Assembly: GCF_021560175.1 (NCBI RefSeq)
Contig: NZ_CP091110.1
Span: forward strand, 4,156,501 to 4,220,500
DNA: 64,000 nucleotides
Direction: 5' to 3'
DNA from: Neobacillus drentensis
GTDB taxonomy: Bacteria > Bacillota > Bacilli > Bacillales > Cytobacillaceae
Shown here one piece after another: positions 24,879 through 34,666 of this stretch. The translations under genes and the position numbers were made by a program. The notes below the pieces were generated by a model. The model was not told the origin of the DNA. It saw only the letters and a program-made list of their open reading frames with translations, and did not search any database. Position 1 is the first letter of the stretch. Every line of letters begins with the position of its first letter.

Positions 24879-26390
24879 TTATTTCATACGGCCTTTTAAT
24901 ACCTCAACCGCTTTTTGTAATTGAGTATCGCTGTTTTTTAACTTCTCACGCAATGCATCCATGAGCTTCAAGGTAGAATCACCCTTTAACACACCATTAG
25001 CTGGAAGCTTCTGAGCTGTTTGAAATTTGATAACAGCTTGTTTTGTCTTCTCGTCAAAGAATCCGTCTACCCTGCCTGGATCATATCCAATTGCCTTTAA
25101 CATCTTCTGTGCTGTTTGTACCTCTGTCGAAGAAGATGATAATACCAATTCCTTATCCGGATCAATAATCGGTAATGTCGCATATTCAGGAAGCGCCACT
25201 TCCACATCGGGAACAATGCCCTTTTTGTGAATCCAATTGCCATTAGGTGTTAACCACTTTGCAATTGTGTATTTCAAATTGGAGCCGTCTTTAAAATCAG
25301 CTGCGGTTTGAACAGTACCTTTTCCAAAGGACTTTTCACCAACCAATGGAACACCAGCAGATTCTTTTACAGCTGCAGCAAATATTTCAGAAGCACTAGC
25401 ACTTCCTTTATCAATTAACACAACAAGCGGAAGATCTGGATTGCCTTCATTTTGGGAAGCAATTTCCTTAATTTTACCGTTACGATCTTGTTCTTTAACA
25501 ATGATTTTCCCCTTAGGAACAAACATACTAGTTATACTTACAGCTTGATCCAATAATCCCCCTGGATTTTGGCGTAGGTCTAGAACAAGCCCTTTCATTC
25601 CTTTTTTCTGTAAATCGTTTAAAGTAGTGACTAATTCTTTTGATGTGTTACTTGAAAAACTAGTAATTTGAACCTTGGCAATCGAATCATCAACCATTTC
25701 CCCATACACTGTTTCAATTGGAATCGTGTCACGAACAATCGGGACATTCATTGGTGCATCCATACCTGGTCTTTGAATCGATAGTGTCACCTTTGTTCCT
25801 TTTTTACCTCTAATCATTGTTACAGCTTCTGTTGAATTCATGCCTTGCAGGCTCTTACCATTTACCGAAATGACCATATCATTGGGTTTTAAACCTGCTT
25901 TTTCGGCAGGGGATCCTTTAATAGGAGATACAATGATAATATGGCCATCCTTTTCCTGTATTTCAGCACCTATCCCTTCGAATGAAGAGGAGATGCTGCT
26001 ATGAAAGCTTTTTGCTTCTTCATTGCTCATATAGTCAGAATAAGGATCATCAAGTGATTTGACCATACCGTCAATTGCACCATTAATCAACTTCTTCTGA
26101 TTAACATCCTTGTAATAACCATTTGTTATGGTATCAAAAGCCTCATAAAGTTTATTAAACTCAGTTCTTTCCGGCGCAACTGTTACCACTTTATCTTTTC
26201 CAAACGCAAGAGCGAAGGTTGTAATCCCAGCCGATAGGAAAACAAGGAAAAATAGCAGCATAATAAAATGAAACTTTTTCAAGCGTATATAACCTGATTT
26301 ATTTTCGGTCACTTGCTCTTGTTCTACTTTTTCTTCCTCAGCCTTCAGTTGATCTCCATTTTTTTCTTCCAAAGCCTTCACCACTTTCAT
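24879..26390 (-). CDS. ctpA: S41-family C-terminal processing protease (CtpA-like)
   Basis: 503 residues: a charged cytoplasmic tail, one membrane helix (about 40-65), an S41 N-domain, a PDZ domain (about 150-235), the protease core with GSASASEIFAAA (Ser) and GKGTVQTA (Lys), then a C-terminal peptidoglycan-binding domain. It cleaves exported proteins near their C-termini. The closing segment DTQLQKAVEVLKGRM resembles B. subtilis CtpA more than the sporulation protease CtpB. A 250-base AT-rich stretch upstream holds only the copA terminator. Confidence 0.85.
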   Translation of the reverse strand: MKVVKALEEKNGDQLKAEEEKVEQEQVTENKSGYIRLKKFHFIMLLFFLVFLSAGITTFALAFGKDKVVTVAPERTEFNKLYEAFDTITNGYYKDVNQKKLINGAIDGMVKSLDDPYSDYMSNEEAKSFHSSISSSFEGIGAEIQEKDGHIIIVSPIKGSPAEKAGLKPNDMVISVNGKSLQGMNSTEAVTMIRGKKGTKVTLSIQRPGMDAPMNVPIVRDTIPIETVYGEMVDDSIAKVQITSFSSNTSKELVTTLNDLQKKGMKGLVLDLRQNPGGLLDQAVSITSMFVPKGKIIVKEQDRNGKIKEIASQNEGNPDLPLVVLIDKGSASASEIFAAAVKESAGVPLVGEKSFGKGTVQTAADFKDGSNLKYTIAKWLTPNGNWIHKKGIVPDVEVALPEYATLPIIDPDKELVLSSSSTEVQTAQKMLKAIGYDPGRVDGFFDEKTKQAVIKFQTAQKLPANGVLKGDSTLKLMDALREKLKNSDTQLQKAVEVLKGRMK

Positions 26391-26567
26391 TCACCATAAA
26401 AATATAAATTGTAAACCAGCAATTAAACGGGGTATCTTACCTTTTAAGAAGCCTATTTTAAAATAGTAAACCCTTAGTGATTAGAATAACATCTTTTATA
26501 TAAAATTAACAAAGAAAAGTTAATGAATATAATAAGAATTACGTTTTCTCTCTTTTTTAAAAGAAAA

Positions 26568-26594
26568 ACGGCACTACCTGGTGATAATGCCGTT
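26568..26594 (-). terminator. Terminator of copA
   Basis: AACGGCATTATCA and the arm ending in GTGCCGTT form a hairpin followed by TTTTCTTTT on the minus strand. Confidence 0.8.
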
Positions 26595-26639
26595 CATTTT
26601 AAGCTATATCACAGCCCTGGTCCTCCACTGCTTTTCACT

Positions 26640-29054
26640 TTATATTTTAACCCTCTTCAGGCGAAGCGAGTTTGTGACAACAGATACCGAGCTGAAGGCC
26701 ATTGCCGCACCCGCTACCCAAGGAGCAAGCAATCCGATTGCTGCAATTGGAATACCTCCGGAATTGTAAAAAAGTGCCCAAAACAGATTTTGCCGGATAT
26801 TTTGCATCGTTTTCTTACTTAAAGAAATGGCCTTTGAGACCAAAGTAAGTTCTCCGCCAAGAATGGTAATATCAGCTGCTTCAATGGCGACATCTGTTCC
26901 TGTACCAATGGCAATCCCGATATCGGCCACGGCAAGAGCAGGGGCATCATTAATCCCATCACCTACCATTGCTACTTTTAACCCTTTAGTCTGTAATTCC
27001 TTCACATGTATGGCTTTTTCTTCAGGCAAAACTTCGGCAATCACGTTTTGGATTCCAACTTGATTGGCAATCGCCTTTGCTGTCCGATCATTATCACCGG
27101 TAAGCATATACACTTTGATTCCTAACTCCGTTAATTGCTGAACGGCCTGAATGGCTGTTTCTTTTACTGTATCCGCAACCGCCACCATTCCCATAATGGT
27201 ATCATTGATAGCAATATACATTGCCGTTTTTCCTTCTGTTTCAAAACGCAGCAGGTCTTTTTCTAACTTATGGTAGGAAATACTTTTTAAATTCATAAGT
27301 TTACGCGTTCCCACATAGACCTCATCATCGCCAATTTTCGCCTCAATTCCATACCCAGGTATCGCTTTAAAACGTTTTACTGGTAAGGTGCTTGAACGTT
27401 TTTCCCTTCCATACTTTACAATTGCTTCCGCAAGGGGGTGTTCAGATGACTTTTCAGCTGAAACAAGATACTGAAGGACCTTTTTCTCATCTTGGTAGGC
27501 AATAAAATCGGTAACCACGGGTTGACCCTTAGTAATTGTCCCAGTTTTATCAAAGACGACTGCATTGATTTTGTGGGCGGTCTCAAGATGCTCCCCACCC
27601 TTAAAAAGAATTCCCATTTCTGCAGCTTTTCCCGTCCCGACCATAATGGAGGTAGGGGTTGCAAGACCAAGAGAACATGGGCAAGCAATAACGAGTACTG
27701 CAATCGCAGTTTCTAACGCAGAAGGGAAATCGTTAGGGCTTATAACTAAATACCAAATAATGAATGTTAAAATGGATATGGCAACTACTACAGGGACAAA
27801 ATAACCTGATATCGTATCTGCAAGCCGTTGAATCGGTGCTTTACTACCCTGTGCTTCTTCCACAATTCTAATAATTCCAGCAAGTGCAGTATCCTTTCCT
27901 ACCTTTGTTGCTAGCATAGTAAGTGTGCCGTTTTTATTAATGGTTGACCCAATGAGGATGTCCCCAACCGTTTTCTCTACTGGGATGGATTCACCGGTAA
28001 TCATCGACTCATCAATTGAAGATTGCCCCTGGATGACCCTCCCATCAACAGGAATTTTCTCTCCAGGCTTCACGATTAATCGATCGCCAGCCTTTACCTC
28101 ATCTATTGGAATCTGAGTTTCTTTCCCATTTTTTATCACAGTTGCTTCCTTGGCCTGAAGGTTTAACAGTTTTGAAATAGCAACGGTTGTCCTCCCTTTT
28201 GCGATTGTTTCAAATAACTTACCAAGTAGAATTAACGTAATGAGAATTGCGCTCGTTTCAAAATAGAGATGTGGCATATAAAAAGGGTTTCGAATCGTCT
28301 TTATCCCTTCTGCAAGACTATAGAAATAAGCAGCTGAGGTCCCCAAGGCAACAAGGACATCCATATTTGCACTTTTGTTTTTAATCGCCTTAAAGGCAGC
28401 AATGTAAAAGGGACCACCAATATAGAACTGAATCGGTGTGGCTAAAAGGAATTGAAACCAAGGATTCATTAATAAATGCGGCATTGGCAGACCTAAATTG
28501 ATAGGGATGTGACCCAGCATTGTATACAAAAGCGGAATGGATAATAGGACAGAAAGTAGAAACTTTTGTTTCTTCTGTTTGATTTCCTCTTCCTTATGCT
28601 GTTGTTTTGATTCCCTTTTTCCCTTCTCCTTTGCTTCATAACCAAGTTTATTAATTCTATCTTTAATGCCCTCTATCGTAACTTCCCCCGGGTTATATTC
28701 AACACGTGCTGATTCAGCTGCTAAATTAACGGTTGCTTGTTTAATACCGTCCATTTTGTTTAACACTTTCTCAATTCGTGTGGAACAGGCCGCACAGGTC
28801 ATTCCATAAATATCCAATTCCGATTTCTCAAACCGAACGCCATAGCCTAGATTCTCAATTTTGACGATAATGTCATGACTCGTTACCTTGTTTTTCTCAT
28901 ATGAAATGACTGCTCTTTCCAACGGTAAATTAACATTGGCTTCAACGCCATCCATTTTATTTAGCACTTTTTCAATTCTTGTGGAACATGCCGCACAGGT
29001 CATACCCGTAATATCTAATTTGAGCTGCTCTTTCACTTCGTTCACCTCATTCAT
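26640..29054 (-). CDS. copA: Copper-exporting P1B-type ATPase
   Basis: 804 residues from the ATG at 29054, which follows AGGGG. Two N-terminal metal-binding domains carry GMTCAACS. The membrane CPC motif (ACPCSLG), phosphorylation DKTGT, SEHP histidine and TGDN hinge are all present, so Cu(I) export at the cost of ATP is expected. The frame stays open upstream through a MITE to 29375, which would falsely add about 107 residues. No copZ or csoR lies next to it. Confidence 0.93.
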   Translation of the reverse strand: MNEVNEVKEQLKLDITGMTCAACSTRIEKVLNKMDGVEANVNLPLERAVISYEKNKVTSHDIIVKIENLGYGVRFEKSELDIYGMTCAACSTRIEKVLNKMDGIKQATVNLAAESARVEYNPGEVTIEGIKDRINKLGYEAKEKGKRESKQQHKEEEIKQKKQKFLLSVLLSIPLLYTMLGHIPINLGLPMPHLLMNPWFQFLLATPIQFYIGGPFYIAAFKAIKNKSANMDVLVALGTSAAYFYSLAEGIKTIRNPFYMPHLYFETSAILITLILLGKLFETIAKGRTTVAISKLLNLQAKEATVIKNGKETQIPIDEVKAGDRLIVKPGEKIPVDGRVIQGQSSIDESMITGESIPVEKTVGDILIGSTINKNGTLTMLATKVGKDTALAGIIRIVEEAQGSKAPIQRLADTISGYFVPVVVAISILTFIIWYLVISPNDFPSALETAIAVLVIACPCSLGLATPTSIMVGTGKAAEMGILFKGGEHLETAHKINAVVFDKTGTITKGQPVVTDFIAYQDEKKVLQYLVSAEKSSEHPLAEAIVKYGREKRSSTLPVKRFKAIPGYGIEAKIGDDEVYVGTRKLMNLKSISYHKLEKDLLRFETEGKTAMYIAINDTIMGMVAVADTVKETAIQAVQQLTELGIKVYMLTGDNDRTAKAIANQVGIQNVIAEVLPEEKAIHVKELQTKGLKVAMVGDGINDAPALAVADIGIAIGTGTDVAIEAADITILGGELTLVSKAISLSKKTMQNIRQNLFWALFYNSGGIPIAAIGLLAPWVAGAAMAFSSVSVVTNSLRLKRVKI

Positions 29055-29133
29055 ACTATACCCCTGCACCCTATATATCACAATATATTTATGAATTATG
29101 TCACTTATTTGCCTCTTTTTTATTTTACTTTTT

Positions 29134-29379
29134 GGCTGTGTCAATCTTGAATGTTGATTTCCGCTCCAGGCGGCTTCGCTTTCCGGGGGCGTGCCGGGGA
29201 GCCTCCTCGGCGCACATGCGCCTGTGGGGTCTCCCCTGACCCGTACTCCCGCAGGACTTTGAATTTGCATCCTCGAATCCGCCCACGCACGAAGGAAATG
29301 CGAAAGCATTTTCGAGGAGTCTTCGCACTTTCCGCTCCAATCAACATGCTTAAAATCTACAATATCATTTAACACAGCC
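29134..29379 (-). mobile_element. MITE-like repeat, copy 2 (246 bp, inverted)
   Basis: Terminal repeats GGCTGTGTCAA and TTAACACAGCC with the same GC-rich interior as copy 1 in reverse orientation. It is flanked by a perfect 8-base direct repeat TACTTTTT (29126-29133 and 29380-29387), a clear target-site duplication. It sits about 80 bases upstream of copA and may affect its expression. Confidence 0.92.
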
Positions 29380-29482
29380 TACTTTTTAAATCTTAAATTT
29401 TGATGATGCTGGTCACTATCTTATCTATTCCTTTGTATATTAAATTCTCCATTTTATTGCGGAGTTCCTTTATAGACAAAGA

Positions 29483-29510
29483 AAAAACCTCTTCCATCCA
29501 GGAAGAGGCC
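29483..29510 (-). terminator. Terminator of deoD
   Basis: GCCTCTTCC and GGAAGAGGT form a stem followed by TTTTTTC on the minus strand. Confidence 0.85.
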
Positions 29511-29520
29511 TAAACAATTA

Positions 29521-30225
29521 TTATTCCTTGGTTGCAGCTTCTAATGCCACTTCAATCATATCATTAAAGGTTAGTTGTCGTTCTTCTGCTGTTGTCTCTT
29601 CTCCTGTTAAGATATGATCACTAACAGTAAGAACGGATAGAGCCCTGCGATTAAACTTTGCAGCTAACGTATACAGAGCTGTTGTCTCCATCTCAATTGC
29701 AAGGATTTGATATTTAGCCCATTTTTCAAGGTCAGCATTATCATTATAAAATGAATCCGCTGTAAATATATTTCCTACTTTTAAATTAAGACCTTTAGCA
29801 ACCCCTGCATCATAAGCCTTTCGTAGCAAGTCGAAATTTGCTGTAGGAGCAAAATCAACATGTCCAAAGGTGAGGCGATTGATATTGGAATCGGTTGAAC
29901 TCGTCATCGCTAAAATTACATCACGAACTTTTACATCCTTTTGAATTGCTCCACAAGTGCCGACCCGAATTAAATTTTGAACATTGTAGCTTTGCATTAA
30001 TTCGTTGACATAAATTGAAATGGAAGGAACACCCATTCCTGTTCCTTGCACAGAAATCCTTTTCCCTTTATAGGTACCGGTAAAACCAAACATATTCCGA
30101 ACTTCATTGTAACATTTTGCATCCTCTAAAAATGTTTCCGCTATATATTTTGCCCGAAGTGGATCTCCAGGAAGTAAAACTGTTTCCGCAATTTCATTCT
30201 CTTTTGCCCCAATATGTACACTCAT
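29521..30225 (-). CDS. deoD: Purine nucleoside phosphorylase, DeoD type
   Basis: 234 residues starting at the ATG at 30225 behind GGGAGG. The protein shows [19 protein letters not shown], the phosphate-binding RVGTCGA and the SDH catalytic aspartate near the C-terminus. It splits purine (deoxy)ribonucleosides with phosphate to base and sugar 1-phosphate, for salvage. It neighbours yodL, as in B. subtilis. Confidence 0.95.
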   Translation of the reverse strand: MSVHIGAKENEIAETVLLPGDPLRAKYIAETFLEDAKCYNEVRNMFGFTGTYKGKRISVQGTGMGVPSISIYVNELMQSYNVQNLIRVGTCGAIQKDVKVRDVILAMTSSTDSNINRLTFGHVDFAPTANFDLLRKAYDAGVAKGLNLKVGNIFTADSFYNDNADLEKWAKYQILAIEMETTALYTLAAKFNRRALSVLTVSDHILTGEETTAEERQLTFNDMIEVALEAATKE

Positions 30226-30364
30226 AATTAAACCTCCCAAAAAAGTAAGTACAGCAATAAGTTTGTACCATAGACACTATATCATAAACATATTTTATTG
30301 AAAACGAGGACATGATTTTTTTAAAATGTGGGATGCTATTTTTAAGGTCAAAGGAGGGGTAATG

Positions 30365-30490
30365 ATGGGAAAAAAACACCGAGCACGTATACGTGGGAAA
30401 AAGAAGAATAATCACATCCCACCTGAAGCCATTGTGGCAGAGCATGATGCACATGCAAAAGAATTCAGTGCTGCAGACCGTAAAAACTGA
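30365..30490 (+). CDS. Small basic protein, 41 residues
   Basis: Starts MGKKHRARIRGKKKNN and ends in a less charged AEHDAHAKEFSAADRK segment. GGAGG lies 7 bases before the ATG at 30365 (an ATG at 30362 is too close), and a strong terminator follows, so it is a real unit. The basic first half could bind nucleic acid or be a spore protein. No family was recognised. Confidence 0.65.
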   Translation: MGKKHRARIRGKKKNNHIPPEAIVAEHDAHAKEFSAADRKN

Positions 30491-30514
30491 TTGCCTAAAA
30501 CCATAAAAATTTAA

Positions 30515-30541
30515 AAAACCTAAGGTCACCCCTTAGGTTTT
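30515..30541. terminator. Bidirectional terminator
   Basis: AAAACCTAAGG and CCTTAGGTTTT form a perfect stem between the small basic gene (+) and yodL (-). Confidence 0.9.
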
Positions 30542-30547
30542 ATGTAT

Positions 30548-30856
30548 TTACCTAATATTAATTCGATTTACTGGTACCCATCCTCCAGATTTTAATTGAT
30601 AATAAAAGTGGCCGTCACGGCCTTCATCAATTAAAATAATATCGCCAGTCGCCATAAATCTTCCTTTATAATTGTTCGGTATTCTGTCAGTCACATTAAA
30701 ACGTCTAAAGGCTTCATCTAAACATTCCTTGCGGCTGTTAGCGGGAATTGTTATCCGATGAACCTCTTTATAACCTCTATGTTCACGATACTTTGGAGTT
30801 TGAAAGATCGTCACATCGTAAAGAATACTTGTCTTTTTCGTTAACATTTTGATCAT
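30548..30856 (-). CDS. yodL: YodL-family protein
   Basis: 102 residues from the ATG at 30856 behind GGAGGG; the open frame to 30952 lacks a ribosome site. The YodL domain covers most of it (YDVTIFQTPKYREHRGYKEVHRI to the tryptophan-containing C-terminus). In B. subtilis YodL is linked to sporulation and its over-production disturbs cell-wall elongation through Mbl/MreB. The deoD-yodL order is conserved here. Confidence 0.8.
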   Translation of the reverse strand: MIKMLTKKTSILYDVTIFQTPKYREHRGYKEVHRITIPANSRKECLDEAFRRFNVTDRIPNNYKGRFMATGDIILIDEGRDGHFYYQLKSGGWVPVNRINIR

Positions 30857-30982
30857 CGTATCCCTCCAATTATTTATTATCTTATTTAGATAATTGGCGA
30901 TAAAGGATGGTTTATCCTCCCTTGAAAGTCCACTTTTTTTGTCGATATTCATTTTTCAAGCGGAAACGGGATCAAAAAAAAA

Positions 30983-31004
30983 AACAGAGTCCTAAGACTC
31001 TATT
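30983..31004 (-). terminator. Terminator of spo0M
   Basis: AATAGAGTC and GACTCTGTT form a stem followed by a run of ten or more T on the minus strand. Confidence 0.88.
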
Positions 31005-31016
31005 CTGCTTAATACA

Positions 31017-31787
31017 TCATGAATACCTTTGGATGGCGCTTTGAATTTTCTGCTGTAATGATGGAATATCCTCGTTAGTTATCGTTAATCTTACATTAGT
31101 CTCATCTGTTCCCAATGCCTCAGAGAACAATCCAGATAACCCTCGGGCTCGCCGATCAACTTGGAACATGATGTCAAGATTACCATTACCGGCTGGGAAG
31201 AAAACCACTTCCAATTCATCCAATCTTCCACGAAACAGGCCAGAAGCAGGAACAAACTCAAATTCCTGAACAAAGGGTAATCTCCCTCGCAGTCGGCGCG
31301 GTGCTTCCTCACAATCAGCTTCACGGATTCTAAACCCCAGCTGTTCAACTGTGTTGAATACAGTCGACATTAATGGGTTTGGTATCACTTTTAAGTAGTC
31401 CTTATCACTTGGGTCAACAGCACCTTTAATATCAAGCCCAGTAGTTACCCATACTTTTGAACGGCCAATCGAAAGTGGTGTGTCATACGGAAGCAGAAAA
31501 GAGAAAGGGATATCTTTTTGCTCATTGGCTCGTATCGTGAAAGGTGTGGTTAAACGAAATCGGTCTATCGTTGCTGTTACTGAGTATTTACGATCATCCG
31601 ACTCTCTTAAGTAGGTTGTATTCAAGGCAAGATAAATCTCGTCAATCTGTTGGTGAACCTTCCCTCCTTTAATTACTACCACACCCTGAACAGTTTCTCC
31701 TGGCATGTACGTATCCTTTTCAAGCTTCGTGTCCACCTCAGCGGCTCCAATGCCTACACTGGCAAATACTTTGTTAAAAAATGACAT
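31017..31787 (-). CDS. spo0M: Sporulation-control protein Spo0M
   Basis: 256 residues, an arrestin-like double beta sandwich (FFNKVFASVGIGAAEVDT at the start, RRARGLSGLFSEALGTDE near the end). Spo0M acts early in sporulation and interacts with cytoskeletal and division proteins in B. subtilis. Its ATG overlaps the kinase stop codon by one base, with AGGGGGAG upstream, so the two are translationally coupled. Confidence 0.92.
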   Translation of the reverse strand: MSFFNKVFASVGIGAAEVDTKLEKDTYMPGETVQGVVVIKGGKVHQQIDEIYLALNTTYLRESDDRKYSVTATIDRFRLTTPFTIRANEQKDIPFSFLLPYDTPLSIGRSKVWVTTGLDIKGAVDPSDKDYLKVIPNPLMSTVFNTVEQLGFRIREADCEEAPRRLRGRLPFVQEFEFVPASGLFRGRLDELEVVFFPAGNGNLDIMFQVDRRARGLSGLFSEALGTDETNVRLTITNEDIPSLQQKIQSAIQRYS

Positions 31788-32596
31788 CAATTCTCCCCCT
31801 TGTTACGTAACCTTCTAATATCTTCTCTGATTTGTGAACAATCATCATATGCTGTTTCAATCTGTAAGAGTCTTCTAATAATGTGTTTTGCCCTAGATGA
31901 AATATCTAATTCCTCTTCCCAGCTTTTTTCCTTTTTGTGCGTTTCAAAGGAAAAGTTAGAATAGAGTAAAAACAATAGAAAATGGCCAAGTCCATAAAAA
32001 TCGGCTTGGGGATTAATCCTTTTTCGTAAATCTATCTGTTTTGTTCCTATTTTCTCTACTTTATCCTGCCCTATATATCTCCCTAACCCGAGGTCAATGA
32101 GCCTAACTTTCGACCCATTGAAAATCACATTTGGAATCCGTATATCCCGATGGATAATGTCCCTACTATGCAAAAATTCAATTAAGGTTAGCAATTCTTC
32201 AGCAATTTTAAAGGCGCCCAGTTCTGTTATGGACCAACCCTCAGAAAAAATAAGCTGTTCGAAATTTTTCCCCTCAATATACTCCATTGTATAAAAAGGT
32301 ATTTTCTTGTCTGCTCCCTCTTCGAAATAATGAGGGAATCCTGGATGATTAATAGACTTTAATAATCCTTTTTCCAGTTCAAAGCCTTTTCTGCCCGACT
32401 TTGTCATTCTCTTATGAATCCTTAATGCTTTTAACACTTTCATTTGTTGGGTAGAGAGATCCATTACTAAATAACTGTGCCCATAGCTGCCCATGCCTAG
32501 ATGTTTAATGACTTTAAATTTCCCAGCAATCACTTCTTCAGACGGTATGGGTCTTTCCAACAAATTCGCCAAGAACAACACGGACCGTTTTAACAT
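31787..32596 (-). CDS. YbdM-like serine/threonine protein kinase
   Basis: 269 residues, one eukaryotic-like kinase domain without a transmembrane or sensor part. Visible are the glycine loop GMGSYGHSY, the ATP lysine in VLKALR, the catalytic loop HRDIRIPN (Arg in place of the usual Lys) and DLG for DFG. It resembles B. subtilis YbdM. The gene lies between a His/Ser-rich small protein and spo0M in one tight operon, so these may be its substrates. Confidence 0.82.
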   Translation of the reverse strand: MLKRSVLFLANLLERPIPSEEVIAGKFKVIKHLGMGSYGHSYLVMDLSTQQMKVLKALRIHKRMTKSGRKGFELEKGLLKSINHPGFPHYFEEGADKKIPFYTMEYIEGKNFEQLIFSEGWSITELGAFKIAEELLTLIEFLHSRDIIHRDIRIPNVIFNGSKVRLIDLGLGRYIGQDKVEKIGTKQIDLRKRINPQADFYGLGHFLLFLLYSNFSFETHKKEKSWEEELDISSRAKHIIRRLLQIETAYDDCSQIREDIRRLRNKGEN

Positions 32597-32607
32597 TTAA
32601 TACCTTT

Positions 32608-32790
32608 TTAGCTGCTAAAAAAACTAGACAAAAAACTGCCGCTTTTATATTTATTTTTTTTGTAATGATGGTGACCATAGTGACTATGCTTATGGTGATT
32701 CATTTTTTTCCATGCATCACTTGAGGATGAATATTTGTGATGATGGGTAAGTTTACTGTTAAAAAGAGACTTAAGGATTTTCTTTAACAT
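32608..32790 (-). CDS. His/Lys/Ser-rich small protein
   Basis: 60 residues with low-complexity sequence: HHHKYSSSSDAWKK, HHKHSHYGHHHYKKNKYKS and a C-terminal serine cluster. AGGAGG precedes its ATG and the gene ends 11 bases before the kinase gene. The composition recalls some spore-coat or metal-binding peptides, and the serines are plausible kinase targets. No family was recognised. Confidence 0.6.
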   Translation of the reverse strand: MLKKILKSLFNSKLTHHHKYSSSSDAWKKMNHHKHSHYGHHHYKKNKYKSGSFLSSFFSS

Positions 32791-32905
32791 AAAAACCCCT
32801 CCTTAGATTCGTAATCATATATACGAGGCAGACAGATAAAGGTTTCAGCAAAACAAAAAAAAAAATCCAAATCTCATAGGCGTTAAGGTTCATATGTAAT
32901 ACAAA

Positions 32906-32932
32906 CAAAAAGCGAGCAGATGCTCGTCTTTT
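32906..32932 (-). terminator. Terminator of yozD
   Basis: CGAGCA and TGCTCG form a stem followed by CTTTTTG on the minus strand. Confidence 0.7.
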
Positions 32933-32973
32933 GCCATTCTATCATTAATGAGGATGACGCTTTTACGAGATTG

Positions 32974-33147
32974 TTAGTCATCCTCTACTTCTTCATCAAT
33001 AATACTCTTTTCAATAAGATATTCGAAGGTTATATCTGCGAGTTCTTCTAATTCTTCTTCGCTAGGAACGTAACCCCGCTTCACCAGCTCATGAAAGAAA
33101 AATTCAGCAATTTCTTCCGTATCAATAAACACTTCGATTTCTCTCAT
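32974..33147 (-). CDS. yozD: YozD-family small acidic protein
   Basis: 57 residues, starting MREIEVFIDTEEIAEFF and ending EEVEDD. It matches the YozD family as I recall it, and the genomic neighbours (yodL, yodN) are the same as in B. subtilis. GGGGGG lies 7 bases before the ATG. The function is unknown. A hairpin (GAGGATGAC with GTCATCCTC) overlaps its stop codon. Confidence 0.78.
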   Translation of the reverse strand: MREIEVFIDTEEIAEFFFHELVKRGYVPSEEELEELADITFEYLIEKSIIDEEVEDD

Positions 33148-33307
33148 AGCATCGCCCCCCTTTTTAGAGAATGTATGATGGTCATAGCTTTTTCATGCTA
33201 GTTACTTTTGAAGGGGAAAATCATATAAAAAATTTTCATTAAGATTTTTTTGTCTTATTTTTGATGGACAAGCATAGGATGTAAAAAAGACTTGATGAGG
33301 TGATTGA

Positions 33308-33475
33308 ATGTCAAATTTCCAATTGAAGTTAGAGGCATTTATTGAAGATGTTAATAAGGAGGATGGATACACCCTCCGACTAGTTGACAAGTTAACTAAT
33401 TTCATGTTTTCAATCATTAAATGGGCTGGAATTCCCTTTGTTCTCTATTTATTGATCGAGATCTCAAGATGGTAG
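33308..33475 (+). CDS. Small single-pass membrane protein
   Basis: 55 residues with a GAGGTG ribosome site before the ATG. A hydrophilic N-terminal half is followed by one membrane helix (about 34-50, FSIIKWAGIPFVLYLLI). Its stop codon abuts the convergent yodN stop. No family was recognised. Confidence 0.6.
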   Translation: MSNFQLKLEAFIEDVNKEDGYTLRLVDKLTNFMFSIIKWAGIPFVLYLLIEISRW

Positions 33476-34171
33476 TTAAACATGGCTTTTCCCATCGTTA
33501 TTTACCAGGCTTTCTAATTTCCTAAGAATGACCCGCATTACTTGATAGTATTCTTGGTCTTGAAACATTTCGTATAAAATTCGGTAATCATTAAATATGT
33601 CCAACAAGTTGTCAATTAATTCCTTTTTTTCTTTTTTTCGTTCTATTTCCTCAAATTCTGCCTTTCGAACCATGCTCTGAACTTTAGGATTTTTATCTGT
33701 CTTTTCTTGCTTATTGACTAAGTATAGAAGACCCAATTTTTGGATGAAGGTATCTGCATTCTCGGCATCGGCGACAAGGGTTAATTCCTCTTCGCCTGCT
33801 TCGAGCCAATCTCCATCACTGACCCTAGATAATTCATATATGACATCTTCCCAGGCGTCTTCTTTGTAGCGCCAAATTTCTGTTCGAAAACCGACTACCT
33901 TGAATAAATCAGCTCCATAACCACTAACTTGAACTAAGTCGCCGAAAAAGAATTTATACTCAATATCAATCTGTTCTTGCTCAACAACAGTTCCTTCATA
34001 TTCAGAGAGTAACTGCAGGGCTTCTTCTATATAAAGGCCCTCACTCTTATTTACTTCATAAACATAGTTGCCATCTAATAATTTGATATCGGTAACTTTT
34101 CCAACCGTACCATAAATGGTGATCACGACAGTATCACCGATCTTATATTTTGGTTTTTTTCTCTTTGCCAT
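33476..34171 (-). CDS. yodN: YodN-like protein
   Basis: 231 residues from the ATG at 34171 behind GGGAGG. Two SH3-like beta segments seem likely (KYKIGDTVVITIYGTVGKV and FFGDLVQVSGYGADLFKV), then a charged helical C-terminus. Synteny with yozD, yozE and yokU supports the name; the function is not known. Confidence 0.7.
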   Translation of the reverse strand: MAKRKKPKYKIGDTVVITIYGTVGKVTDIKLLDGNYVYEVNKSEGLYIEEALQLLSEYEGTVVEQEQIDIEYKFFFGDLVQVSGYGADLFKVVGFRTEIWRYKEDAWEDVIYELSRVSDGDWLEAGEEELTLVADAENADTFIQKLGLLYLVNKQEKTDKNPKVQSMVRKAEFEEIERKKEKKELIDNLLDIFNDYRILYEMFQDQEYYQVMRVILRKLESLVNNDGKSHV

Positions 34172-34262
34172 ATCCTCCCATCCCCTCAAATGGATTAGTC
34201 GTGTATGATGATTACAATATTATATGCAGGGTTAAAAATATCGCGCATGACAATTTTTGAAA

Positions 34263-34290
34263 TAAAAAAATCGCCTTCTTAAGGCGATCG
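34263..34290 (-). terminator. Terminator of yozE
   Basis: ATCGCCTT and AAGGCGAT form a stem followed by a T-run on the minus strand. Confidence 0.85.
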
Positions 34291-34302
34291 ATTAGTGGAT
34301 AT

Positions 34303-34524
34303 TTAGCTTTCAGAATGAATATAATCTTCCCAGGCTTCATCAAAAACCGTCATTGATTTCAAATACTGTCCGTTCATTTCTAGATAGGAACTAATTTCAT
34401 GATAGTCCACAGAAGTTTTTGGAAAACTATGATCCAAAAACGCATGGTTTGCAAAAACACTGATCTCATCCTTTGGAGCAGGATGTCTATATTTCATTAA
34501 AAAATGATAAAATGATTTTCTCAT
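34303..34524 (-). CDS. yozE: YozE-family protein
   Basis: 73 residues starting MRKSFYHFLMKYRHP and containing the family SFPKTS and DYHEISSYLE segments. It matches YozE, a small helical, SAM-like domain protein of unknown role. The open frame continues upstream to 34683 without family similarity, so the ATG at 34524 is used; its ribosome site is weak. Confidence 0.85.
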   Translation of the reverse strand: MRKSFYHFLMKYRHPAPKDEISVFANHAFLDHSFPKTSVDYHEISSYLEMNGQYLKSMTVFDEAWEDYIHSES

Positions 34525-34633
34525 ACTTTCTAACGCCTTTCTTGTCCAATTCGGAAACAAGTCATTTTCCTTATGAATTACTATAACGGATACGGAAAGT
34601 ATCGTCCAGTTGGACTTACTGAAAGTGGAATGA

Positions 34634-34664
34634 CAAAAAAACAGCCTCTTAAAGGCTGCTCTTT
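34634..34664 (-). terminator. Terminator of yokU
   Basis: GCAGCCTTT and AGAGGCTGT pair around a short loop, followed by seven T on the minus strand. Confidence 0.85.
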
Positions 34665-34666
34665 TG

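Noticed and set aside
24819..24880. Zur-type box upstream of the CobW GTPase gene
   Set aside because: Only the ctpA-type terminator hairpin is present; no zinc-box palindrome was seen.
29055..29375. N-terminal extension of the CopA frame
   Set aside because: The extra codons translate MITE copy 2. A good ribosome site precedes the ATG at 29054, where CopA similarity begins.
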